From: Akkermansiaceae bacterium UBA1506
GTDB lineage: Bacteria; Verrucomicrobiota; Verrucomicrobiia; Verrucomicrobiales; DEV007
DNA length: 31,673 nt
Assembly (NCBI GenBank): GCA_002323995.1
Contig: DCQY01000104.1
Location: forward strand, 1-31,673
Direction of reading: 5' to 3'
Below the pieces are notes generated by a model. The model made no database searches. It saw only the letters and a list, made by a program, of their open reading frames with translations, and was not told the DNA's origin. Below, in pieces: positions 8,665 through 15,559 of the stretch. The position numbers and the translations under genes were made by a program. Each line of letters opens with the position of its first letter. The first letter of the stretch is position 1.

Positions 8665-9290
8665 GTAATTCCAGCAAACCTCTCTCCATCCTCCTCGCTG
8701 ACGATCACTTAATTGTTCGTCGTGGTCTCGTCAGTTTAATTGATGATGAGCCTGATCTGAAGGTCGTTGCCGAAGCTGCCAATGGAGAAGAAGCCATCAA
8801 TCTCACTGGAAAATACAAGCCGGACGTTCTCGTTCTTGATCTCCGCCTCGGCGATATCAGCGGCATTGAGGTCGCTTCTGCTCTCAAGGGTCACAAGATC
8901 CTCATGCTCTCCAGCTACATGAAAGAGGAAGATGTTCGACGGGCTTTTGAGGCTGGTGTTCTCGGCTACTTGTCCAAAGATAAAAACAGCGATGAACTCC
9001 TCAAAGCTATTCGCGAAGTCGCTGCTGGTAATGATTACCTTCCTCCGGAAATTTCATTGCTCCTCGCAAAAAGTGAATGGAGTGCCCATCTCACTCCACG
9101 TGAACTGGAAATACTCCAGAAAATTGCTGAAGGCCGCGCCAATAAAGAAATTGGAGAGCTGCTTGAACTATCAGAAAATACCGTTAAAAACCACGTGAAG
9201 TCCATCCTTTCCAAGCTCAACGCGAAGGACAGAACGCATGCCGTGACTGAAGCATTAAAACGCGGTTTGTTTCAACTCGGACACTCCTAA
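8661..9290 (+). CDS. NarL/FixJ-family response regulator
   Basis: 209 residues: a receiver followed by a LuxR-type helix-turn-helix. The receiver is complete, with acidic pair Asp14-Asp15, phosphoacceptor Asp60 in VLVLDLRLGD, Ser84 in MLSSY and Lys106 in YLSKD. The DNA-binding part at about 145-203 has LTPRELEILQKIAEG and the recognition-helix region ENTVKNHVKSILSKL. It is the cognate partner of the upstream kinase, since the genes overlap by four bases. Target genes are not shown by the sequence. Candidates are the divergent beta-helix gene and the isomerase-like gene that starts 53 bases downstream. Confidence 0.95.
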   Translation: MSNSSKPLSILLADDHLIVRRGLVSLIDDEPDLKVVAEAANGEEAINLTGKYKPDVLVLDLRLGDISGIEVASALKGHKILMLSSYMKEEDVRRAFEAGVLGYLSKDKNSDELLKAIREVAAGNDYLPPEISLLLAKSEWSAHLTPRELEILQKIAEGRANKEIGELLELSENTVKNHVKSILSKLNAKDRTHAVTEALKRGLFQLGHS

Positions 9291-9343
9291 CAGAACTCTC
9301 TGTATTCTGGCTGCGATTTGCCATCTCAACATCTAACTACTGT

Positions 9344-10252
9344 ATGACTTCGTTTTCTCGCCGACGCTTTATCCAAACTACCTCAGCAGCAGCTTTTTCA
9401 TCCACTGCCCTAGCCCGGGAAGCGCCCGCCTCTAATGCAAAATTGCCGGTTTGCGTCTTCAACAAACCGCTTCAGCATCTCAACTACGAAGAGCAGGCCC
9501 ACCTTGTCGCTAAAATGGGCTTCGTTGGTATTGAGGGAACGGTACGCGCTAACGGCCACGTCACCCCTGAGAAGGTGAAAACAGACCTCCCTGACCAAAT
9601 TGAAGCACTGAGGAAAAACGGTGTCGGTATGACCCTGATGACGACAGACGTCAACCATGCAGACAGTGAAGTTCACCGCAGGGTTCTTGAAACGGCCGCT
9701 AGTCTCGGAGTAACTCAGTTTAGGATGGGTTCTATTAAATTTACCTACAACCGACCCATTCAAGACCAGCTCGATGAAATCAAGGTGACCTTTGAGAAAC
9801 TCGTCAGTTTCTGCCAACCGCTAGGAATTAAGCCGCTTTATCAGAACCACGCTGGAGCCGGACGTTTCGGCGCCGCGCTCTGGGATATTTACGAAGTTAT
9901 CAAAGGCTACGATCCAATTGACGTCGGAATAGCATTCGATATTCGCCACGCTGTCGTCGAGGGAGGCCAATCATGGCCGACTGAGTTTCATCTCCTTCGC
10001 CCCTGGTTCGGTTTTGTCTACTGCAAGGACTTTGAATGGGAAGATGGCAGTAAGAAGCCCAGTAACGTTCCACTAACCACTGGTCAGGTCGACTACCCTG
10101 CATTCTTTAAAACGCTGAAAAAAAGTGACTATACCGGGCCTATCTCCTTGCACATGGAATATATCAACCACAAGGATCCCCAGTTGCTGGACAAATCTAT
10201 CGCGGCAATTAAAGCCGACAAAAAAGCCCTCGACACTTTGATTGGGGGTTGA
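9344..10252 (+). CDS. Tat-exported sugar phosphate isomerase/epimerase-like TIM-barrel protein
   Basis: 302 residues of the xylose-isomerase-like/AP endonuclease 2 fold. The N-terminus SRRRFIQTTSAAAFSSTALA is a twin-arginine signal (residues 5-24) with a short AxA cleavage site. The barrel shows the expected metal-site pattern: MGFVGIEG with a Glu, YQNHAG with a His, DIRHAVVEGG with Asp and His, and a C-terminal HMEY Glu. Many verrucomicrobial and planctomycete paralogues of this type are exported and sit near sugar catabolism genes; true substrates are rarely known. It follows the response regulator on the same strand with a short gap, so co-transcription is possible. Not xylose isomerase itself, as it is too short and lacks that enzyme's motifs. 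Confidence 0.85.
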   Translation: MTSFSRRRFIQTTSAAAFSSTALAREAPASNAKLPVCVFNKPLQHLNYEEQAHLVAKMGFVGIEGTVRANGHVTPEKVKTDLPDQIEALRKNGVGMTLMTTDVNHADSEVHRRVLETAASLGVTQFRMGSIKFTYNRPIQDQLDEIKVTFEKLVSFCQPLGIKPLYQNHAGAGRFGAALWDIYEVIKGYDPIDVGIAFDIRHAVVEGGQSWPTEFHLLRPWFGFVYCKDFEWEDGSKKPSNVPLTTGQVDYPAFFKTLKKSDYTGPISLHMEYINHKDPQLLDKSIAAIKADKKALDTLIGG

Positions 10253-10366
10253 TCGCACTTTGCCAATTAAACGAAGAGAATGCCTGAGTGGCTTTTACCC
10301 GCAACGCAGAGACCCGCTTGATCATGGCATAAAGATGCTGCCTTCGACTGGCTCTAATTTGAATAA

Positions 10367-11392
10367 TTAGTGGCTGAGCTCCGCAAAAATGAGGCGGCCC
10401 GCGCTAGTCTGAACCGCTCCAGCGACCACCACAGATTGAGTTGTGCCGATATGCCGCTGGCCCTGATTGACTACAATCATAGTACCATCCGGCAGATATC
10501 CCACAGCCTGATGATCGTCCTTGCCCTCTTTGACTAATTCCAACTCCAGTTCATCTCCCGGAGATACCACCGGGCGAAGGGCCATCGCCAATTCATTCAG
10601 ATTAAGCACCACGATCCCCTTAAGGCGGGCGACTTTGCCTAGGTTCGAGTCATTGGTAAGAATTCTGGCTCCTAAAATATCAGCCAGTTCAACCATTTTT
10701 CCGTCAGCGGAGAGCCCCGGCCGAAGTTCCTCATCGTTGATCCCGACCTCCATACCTTCGACAGATTTCATCTGGTTAAGGCTGTCCAGCCCGCGCTTCC
10801 CTCTGGCGCGCTTGAGTTCGTCGGTTGAATCTGCCAGTTTTTGTAGCTCCTCAAGCACAAAGCGAGGTACTATCAGTGAGCCACCCATGAAGCCAGCCGA
10901 CGAAATTCCGGTTACACGACCATCGATGATCACGTTGGTATCGAGCAAGGTCGGAATATCCTGAAGAGAATCCTGACGAAAACGAACATAGGGAATCAAT
11001 AAAGAGAATTCCTCGCGCTTGCTGCGCAACGCTAACATAACCCCAAGAAAACCAAATCCCAAGAAAGTGGCCAAATTAAAGATATTGGCGGCCAGAGGAA
11101 ACTGTTCGACCCAGCCTGATTCGAAGAATTCTATGCTGGTCACTAGCCAGGCACAGAGCAATCCAATGAGCAGGCCGAAGGTGCCGTGAGAAAACGAGCG
11201 GATTGTAACGTGGCGCAACATCACGTCGAGCACGATCATAAAAGAGGCAAAACCAAGCCCAAAAACAGCGCCAAACCATCCTGAATACCAATGATTCTCT
11301 GGGCTTTCACCTAAAGCGACAGAAATACCAATGAAGCTCGCAAGGAGCAGGAAAAACATCCTGACGACATTAAGTACGGAGCCAGTATTCAT
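10367..11392 (-). CDS. PIN-TRAM membrane protein, YacL-like
   Basis: 341 residues. Four predicted membrane helices (about 8-27, 38-58, 70-90, 100-123) precede a PIN nuclease-like domain at about 146-272 and a C-terminal TRAM domain (about 276-341). Acidic PIN residues are visible as Asp151 in LLDTNVIIDGR, Asp230 in SADGKM, and Asp248 in ILTNDSNL. The arrangement is that of Bacillus YacL and its relatives, proposed membrane-attached RNases or RNA binders whose targets are not settled. The gene has a good sigma-70-type promoter just upstream and is not in an evident operon; prmA lies behind it on the same strand, 74 bases away. An AT-rich inverted repeat CTAATT/AATTAG overlaps its stop codon but looks too weak for a terminator. 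Confidence 0.92.
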   Translation of the reverse strand: MNTGSVLNVVRMFFLLLASFIGISVALGESPENHWYSGWFGAVFGLGFASFMIVLDVMLRHVTIRSFSHGTFGLLIGLLCAWLVTSIEFFESGWVEQFPLAANIFNLATFLGFGFLGVMLALRSKREEFSLLIPYVRFRQDSLQDIPTLLDTNVIIDGRVTGISSAGFMGGSLIVPRFVLEELQKLADSTDELKRARGKRGLDSLNQMKSVEGMEVGINDEELRPGLSADGKMVELADILGARILTNDSNLGKVARLKGIVVLNLNELAMALRPVVSPGDELELELVKEGKDDHQAVGYLPDGTMIVVNQGQRHIGTTQSVVVAGAVQTSAGRLIFAELSH

Positions 11393-11417
11393 TTATAAGA
11401 AGCGGGATCAAAAGATT

Positions 11418-11446
11418 AATATACTACGGCCTCCCTTATATGTGAA
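11418..11446 (-). promoter_or_regulatory. Sigma-70-type promoter of the yacL-like gene
   Basis: On the minus strand TTCACA (11441-11446; five of six matches to TTGACA) is followed after exactly 17 bases by TATATT (11418-11423; five of six matches to TATAAT). The expected start of transcription is near 11411, about 20 bases before the ATG at 11392, so the leader is short. It is the best consensus promoter I found in the window. Confidence 0.6.
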
Positions 11447-11466
11447 ACGAGATCTGCATCAGGCCT

Positions 11467-12333
11467 TTACTCTTCCTTACCAAAGGCCGCCACCCACTTC
11501 CCCCGGCGTTGGAACTTTGATAGTGGCAAGCCTGAGGATGCAGCGCTATCAGTAACTAAACGAGTCTGAGATGTCAGAAATCCTGAAACAATAATCTCCC
11601 CGCCTTCCAGTAAGTTCCGAGGGAAAAGTGGAAACAGTTGAATCAATAAATCACTGAAGAGGTTGGCGGTTACCACCTCAAACCGTCCAAATTCGCAACG
11701 ATCCATCAAGGCAATCGCGTCTCCCTCGACGAACTTGATTCGGCCAGCCACTCCATGCCGCTCTGCATTGCGGCGCGCATATTTGATCGCGAGCGGATCA
11801 TTCTCAACAGCGATCGCCTCTTTTGCTCCCAAAAGAACAGCTGCTACGGCCAATATCGCGCTGCCACAACCGAGATCGAGAAGTCGCCATTCAACATCCT
11901 TACGCTCTTTGGCTACATCAGCTAGAAAGCGAAGGCATCCAGACGTGGTAGGATGGCCACCGGTCCCAAAAGCCAACTGAGGCGGGAAGCTCAATACCAA
12001 ACGATCTGGGAACTCGCTCTTAACACTCTCCCAGACAGCTTCATCCTCCGCCTCAGTTATAACCATTACGTCACGTATTTTGATCTGGGTTTGCACCCCA
12101 ACATCCGAAGTCGGTTGCCAGTCATCTGGCCTTACTTGAGTAACCCCTCCACCAAATAACACCCGCAGCTCGTCAGCAATCTCACGGCTCGTCGAATAAC
12201 TGGAGATCTGCCAGTTCTTTCGGTTCACCTGCTTTTCCACCGTATAAACCACCTCGGCCATAATGAGGCGGGCCTCCCACTCCTCGAGACGCTCTTCTCC
12301 GACAAACTTTGACCATCGAAATAAAGTTTCCAC
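11467..12333 (-). CDS. prmA: Ribosomal protein L11 methyltransferase
   Basis: About 288 residues. PrmA trimethylates ribosomal protein L11 using S-adenosylmethionine in the cytoplasm. Diagnostic motifs are LAFGTGGHPTT, the family signature just before the Rossmann domain, and DLGCGSAIL, the SAM-binding motif I; ANLFSDLL stands where the family usually has a NI-x-A-type substrate loop. The N-terminal 110 residues are the poorly conserved L11-recognition domain. Start choice is uncertain: the frame can begin at TTG 12354 or GTG 12339, but GTG 12333 has AGGA about nine bases upstream and fits the family's N-terminus best. It lies downstream of a terminator that ends the tRNA-Gly transcript, so it probably has its own promoter. 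Confidence 0.93.
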   Translation of the reverse strand: METLFRWSKFVGEERLEEWEARLIMAEVVYTVEKQVNRKNWQISSYSTSREIADELRVLFGGGVTQVRPDDWQPTSDVGVQTQIKIRDVMVITEAEDEAVWESVKSEFPDRLVLSFPPQLAFGTGGHPTTSGCLRFLADVAKERKDVEWRLLDLGCGSAILAVAAVLLGAKEAIAVENDPLAIKYARRNAERHGVAGRIKFVEGDAIALMDRCEFGRFEVVTANLFSDLLIQLFPLFPRNLLEGGEIIVSGFLTSQTRLVTDSAASSGLPLSKFQRRGKWVAAFGKEE

Positions 12334-12386
12334 CCCCACTGATCCTGCTTTCAAGGCAGAGAATCAAGATGGATCGTCAAAGATAA

Positions 12387-12416
12387 AAAGGGCCTGCGAT
12401 GATACACAGGCCCTTT
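12387..12416 (-). terminator. Intrinsic terminator of tRNA-Gly
   Basis: A ten-base inverted repeat with arms AAAGGGCCTG (12387-12396) and CAGGCCCTTT (12407-12416) and a ten-base loop. Read on the minus strand the stem ends in a run of T (CTTTTTATC), as expected of a Rho-independent terminator. It lies 14 bases beyond the 3' end of the tRNA and before prmA, and it is not followed by a T-run on the plus strand. Confidence 0.8.
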
Positions 12417-12429
12417 GTGGGTAAATTAG

Positions 12430-12504
12430 TGGAGCGGGTGAGGCGATTCGAACGCCCGACATCAACCTTGGCAAGGTTGCGCTCTACCCCTGAGCTACAC
12501 CCGC
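12430..12504 (-). tRNA. tRNA-Gly (anticodon GCC)
   Basis: On the minus strand the sequence folds as a full cloverleaf. The acceptor stem is GCGGGTG/CACCCGC, the D-arm GCTC/GAGC, the anticodon stem CAACC/GGTTG with loop TTGCCAA (anticodon GCC), and the T-arm GGGCG/CGCCT around TTCGAAT. The discriminator is U, as usual for bacterial glycine tRNAs, and CCA is encoded (12430-12432). The tRNA body is 72 bases. No convincing promoter pair is visible upstream. Confidence 0.97.
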
Positions 12505-12570
12505 ATACCGCTGACAATGAACAGCGGGCCGGTAACTTGGATAAGAACGTCACTTTTTCAACAAAAATTT

Positions 12571-12576
12571 TATAAT
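12571..12576 (+). promoter_or_regulatory. Possible -10 element upstream of trpC
   Basis: A perfect TATAAT sits in an AT-rich run about 67 bases before the trpC ATG. No matching -35 is found at 15-18 bases upstream and there is no extended -10 TG, so this is a weak suggestion only. Confidence 0.25.
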
Positions 12577-12642
12577 TTACGCTGGAAGCCCTGCACTGGG
12601 GGGCGTATCCATGGCGCCAAGTGGTATATAGCAGGAAAAACG

Positions 12643-13464
12643 ATGAAGACCTTCGGAAACAAACTCGACGAAATCATCGCTGACAAGCGAATAGAAGTAG
12701 ACGCCCTGCTCCCCCGCCTCGATGAACTGAAGGAAAAAGCACGGGAGCGTGAAAATTTTCGCTCTCTCTTCACCGCACTAGGTGGTGGTCTGCGCGATCA
12801 AGACCTTGGCGAAGGTTATGGCACTAATGAACTCGCCGTGATTGCTGAAGTTAAGAAAGCCTCGCCTTCCGCCGGAATTATTGCTCAAGACTTCGACCAT
12901 CTTGCCATCGCCAAGGACTATGAAAAAGCCGGCGCAAGTGCGCTGTCAATTTTAACCGATGAGAAGTATTTCAAAGGTCATCTCTCCTACCTCTCTGAAA
13001 TTCGCAATGAAGTTGACCTGCCACTTTTGCGCAAAGACTTCATTATTCATGAATCACAGATTTACGAAGCTGTGACAGCAGGAGCCGATGCCATTCTCCT
13101 GATTGTCGCGGCTTTGGAACAAGAAGAGTTGGTTCGCCTGCTTGATGTTGCGGATCACTGCCAGTTAGACGTGCTAACAGAAGTACACAATCTCGAAGAG
13201 ATGGAGCGCGCGCTCGAAACGAACGCAAACATTATTGGAGTAAACAATCGCAACCTTCGAACCTTTGAGGTCGATCTCACCACAACAGAAAAGCTTAGCG
13301 AGGAAGTCACCGGTGATTGTATCCTTGTTAGTGAAAGTGGTATTTATAACGGTGAGGATACGGCGAAGATTCGTCTGTGGGGGGCTGATGCTATTCTTGT
13401 GGGCGAAGCCCTCATGAAATCCGAAGACAAGACCGCAATGATCTCGGAATTGAAGGGCAGTTAG
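12643..13464 (+). CDS. trpC: Indole-3-glycerol phosphate synthase
   Basis: 273 residues, a normal length for free-standing TrpC. It closes the indole ring in tryptophan synthesis, converting carboxyphenylamino-deoxyribulose phosphate to indole-3-glycerol phosphate. Clear family motifs run along the barrel: EVKKASPSAG with the catalytic Lys, LLRKDFI with the second Lys, DAILLIVAAL, LTEVHNLEE, IGVNNRNLRTFEVD, and VSESGI with the phosphate-binding Ser-Gly. The frame extends upstream to an ATG at 12517 next to the tRNA, but AGGA at 12633-12636, six bases before ATG 12643, and the family N-terminus support the shorter form. No other trp gene is next to it. The downstream glycosyltransferase follows after 42 bases on the same strand. 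Confidence 0.96.
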   Translation: MKTFGNKLDEIIADKRIEVDALLPRLDELKEKARERENFRSLFTALGGGLRDQDLGEGYGTNELAVIAEVKKASPSAGIIAQDFDHLAIAKDYEKAGASALSILTDEKYFKGHLSYLSEIRNEVDLPLLRKDFIIHESQIYEAVTAGADAILLIVAALEQEELVRLLDVADHCQLDVLTEVHNLEEMERALETNANIIGVNNRNLRTFEVDLTTTEKLSEEVTGDCILVSESGIYNGEDTAKIRLWGADAILVGEALMKSEDKTAMISELKGS

Positions 13465-13506
13465 AGTTGGCATGAGCCTTTAAGCCCTATAACCTTTGAG
13501 AAATTT

Positions 13507-14436
13507 ATGAAGATCTCAATCGTCACCCCATTCTATAACGAAGAGGAAGGTCTTGAAGAATACTTCGAAGCCGTAGAATCTGTTCTTACTGAATATGACT
13601 ACGAGATCGTTTGCGTGGATGACGGGAGCACCGACAACACCCTCGTCGGTCTCATTAAACGACAGCAGGAATCATCACAAATTCGTGTCGTTGAACTCTC
13701 TAGAAACTTCGGCAAAGAAGCCGCTTTAACGGCGGGCCTAGCGGAATGTCACGGTGATGGCGTTGTCATTATCGACGCGGACCTACAAGATCCCCCGTCG
13801 CTGATTCCTTCCATGATTGAGAAATGGAAAGGCGGAGCTGACGTCGTCCTGGCTCAGCGCAGGTCGCGCGATGCTGATTCATTCATGAAGCGCCTCTCAG
13901 CAGAGTGGTTCTACAAGATCTATAACAAGTTTGCTGACCAACCGATCCCAGAGAACGTAGGAGACTTCAGATTGATGGATCGAAAGGTAGTTGACGTCGT
14001 GAATTCTCTTGGAGAATCCAACCGCTTCATGAAGGGCATCCTGAGTTGGCCAGGTTTTACCTCCGAATTTATCGAATTTGAACGTCCTAATCGAATCGCA
14101 GGGGAAACAAAGTGGAACTATCGAAAGTTGTTTGAGCTTTCAGCTGATGGCATTTTCGCGTTTAGCACCGTTCCGCTTCGGCTCGCCATGATAATTGGCC
14201 TGATTTCCTCGGCGACCGCGTTGGTATACGCGGTCTACACTATCATTAAAACAATTATATCTGGGGTTGATGTGCCTGGCTACGCTTCACTCCTCGTTGT
14301 ATCATTGACCCTATCCGGAATCATCCTTATCTGCCTCGGCTTCATCGGTGAATACCTCGGTCGAATTTACAACGAGGTTAAAGGACGGCCTATCTACGTA
14401 GTTAAAAAACTACACAAACCGAGAGATGATGCCTAA
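13507..14436 (+). CDS. Polyprenyl-phosphate glycosyltransferase, GtrB/DPM1-like (GT2)
   Basis: 309 residues. The N-terminal GT-A domain starts TPFYNEEEGL and contains VDDGSTDNT, the motif SRNFGKEAALTAGL, and the metal-binding Asp-Ala-Asp at 90-92 within IDADLQDPP. Two membrane helices follow at about 224-248 and 260-282, then a short cytoplasmic tail with EYLGRIYNEVKGRPIY. This is the layout of bacterial GtrB/ArnC/YkoT-type enzymes, which load glucose, mannose or a related sugar from a nucleotide donor onto undecaprenyl phosphate at the inner membrane. The sugar cannot be told from the sequence. It sits 42 bases after trpC and may share its transcript, although the functions are unrelated. 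Confidence 0.93.
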   Translation: MKISIVTPFYNEEEGLEEYFEAVESVLTEYDYEIVCVDDGSTDNTLVGLIKRQQESSQIRVVELSRNFGKEAALTAGLAECHGDGVVIIDADLQDPPSLIPSMIEKWKGGADVVLAQRRSRDADSFMKRLSAEWFYKIYNKFADQPIPENVGDFRLMDRKVVDVVNSLGESNRFMKGILSWPGFTSEFIEFERPNRIAGETKWNYRKLFELSADGIFAFSTVPLRLAMIIGLISSATALVYAVYTIIKTIISGVDVPGYASLLVVSLTLSGIILICLGFIGEYLGRIYNEVKGRPIYVVKKLHKPRDDA

Positions 14437-14515
14437 ATCCTCTAACATCTCGTTAAAACTACCCTAATTTTTAATGAAGGTGGGATAAGGTCGAAAGCAA
14501 AAGCTCCTGAGAACC

Positions 14516-15304
14516 TCAGTAGGCACTCGCCATCGCCCCATCAATCAGAATATTCTGACCAGTGAGGTAGGTGTTCGCCTTAGAGCAGAGAAAAGTCACG
14601 ATGCGTCCAAAATCACCTGGCGAGCCATAACAGCCTAAAGGGATGGCGGCTTGAGAACGATCGCGTTGCTCTTCCAGGCTGATTCCTGCTTGATCCGACC
14701 ACAATTGGTCGAGATGGGCCACGCGATCGGTATCGATTCTTCCGGGTCCGACCGTATTGACGAGAATGTTCTCAGAACCCAATTCTCTCGCCAGCGACTT
14801 GCCGAGACCGACCAAGCCTGATCGAAATACATTTGAAAGAATCAATCCATCGATGGCTTCCTTGGTTGATACGGAAGTATTATTCACGATACGGCCTCCC
14901 CCAACTTCTCTCATCGGCTCCAATGACGCCCTAATTGCCCGAACATAACTTAAGGTACTTAATTCGAACGCCGACTGCCACGCTGCATCATCAAAGTGAT
15001 CAAAACCACCCGCCGGTGGTCCTCCTGTGTTGTTAAAAAGTGCCCAGAGGCCACCGTAGCGCGAAACCGTCTCCTCAACCGCCTCCTCGACGTCCTTAAT
15101 TGATGTCATATCACCAACAATAAAATTAGGACGATTGCCCGTTTCCTGAGCAATCGCGTCGGACGTTTGTTTCAGTTTCTGTTCTGAGCGAGCGAACAAC
15201 ATCACTTTGGCCCCTTCCCTCGCTAATTCCATTGCAACTCCGCGTCCGATTCCTGCACTCGAAGCCATGACGAGAGCACCCTTTCCAGAAAGTCCTAAAT
15301 CCAT
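14516..15304 (-). CDS. SDR-family oxidoreductase lacking canonical Tyr-Lys pair
   Basis: 262 residues of the short-chain dehydrogenase fold. The cofactor-binding turn is ASSAGIGRG at 14-22 in place of TGxxxGIG, and NNTGG (91-95) stands for the usual NNAG. The catalytic YxxxK is replaced by Ser157-x-x-x-Arg161 in LILSNVFRSGL, with Ser144 before it in NNTSVS. VNTVGPGRIDTDR and LIDGAMASAY complete a FabG-like protein. A known SDR subgroup with S-N-x-x-R exists, usually named 3-oxoacyl-ACP reductase-like by homology; its reaction is not settled. The 255 bases between its start and valS carry no gene and no clear promoter. Convergent with the glycosyltransferase. Confidence 0.88.
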   Translation of the reverse strand: MDLGLSGKGALVMASSAGIGRGVAMELAREGAKVMLFARSEQKLKQTSDAIAQETGNRPNFIVGDMTSIKDVEEAVEETVSRYGGLWALFNNTGGPPAGGFDHFDDAAWQSAFELSTLSYVRAIRASLEPMREVGGGRIVNNTSVSTKEAIDGLILSNVFRSGLVGLGKSLARELGSENILVNTVGPGRIDTDRVAHLDQLWSDQAGISLEEQRDRSQAAIPLGCYGSPGDFGRIVTFLCSKANTYLTGQNILIDGAMASAY

Positions 15305-15559
15305 AAGACACCCTATGAGTCATTCCTTTTTGCTCAAGAAATTTGAAAGCATCGGTGAAAAGTGTTGTCAGCAAACCCACTTTAAGAACCAGCAACCCGT
15401 CCTAACCACTGACAGCCTTCGCCCCATAGCAGTAGAGGAGGCTAGACGAGCTTCTACAAATCAACCTGCTGCTGTGACTACCTCAATACCGCACTCTTTT
15501 ATCGCTCCCACAGAAATTATGCATCAATGCAGTTAAAACGCGATTGTGTTAAGTTAAGC

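Noticed and set aside
10354..10370. CTAATT/AATTAG inverted repeat at the yacL-like stop
   Set aside because: All arms are AT-rich and there is no T-run; unlikely to be a working terminator.
12517..12642. Upstream extension of trpC starting beside the tRNA
   Set aside because: The extra 42 residues match nothing in TrpC, and a good AGGA site sits before the internal ATG 12643.
15207..15536. Small plus-strand open frame between the SDR gene and valS
   Set aside because: It half overlaps the SDR gene in antisense, has no ribosome site and no recognisable motif.
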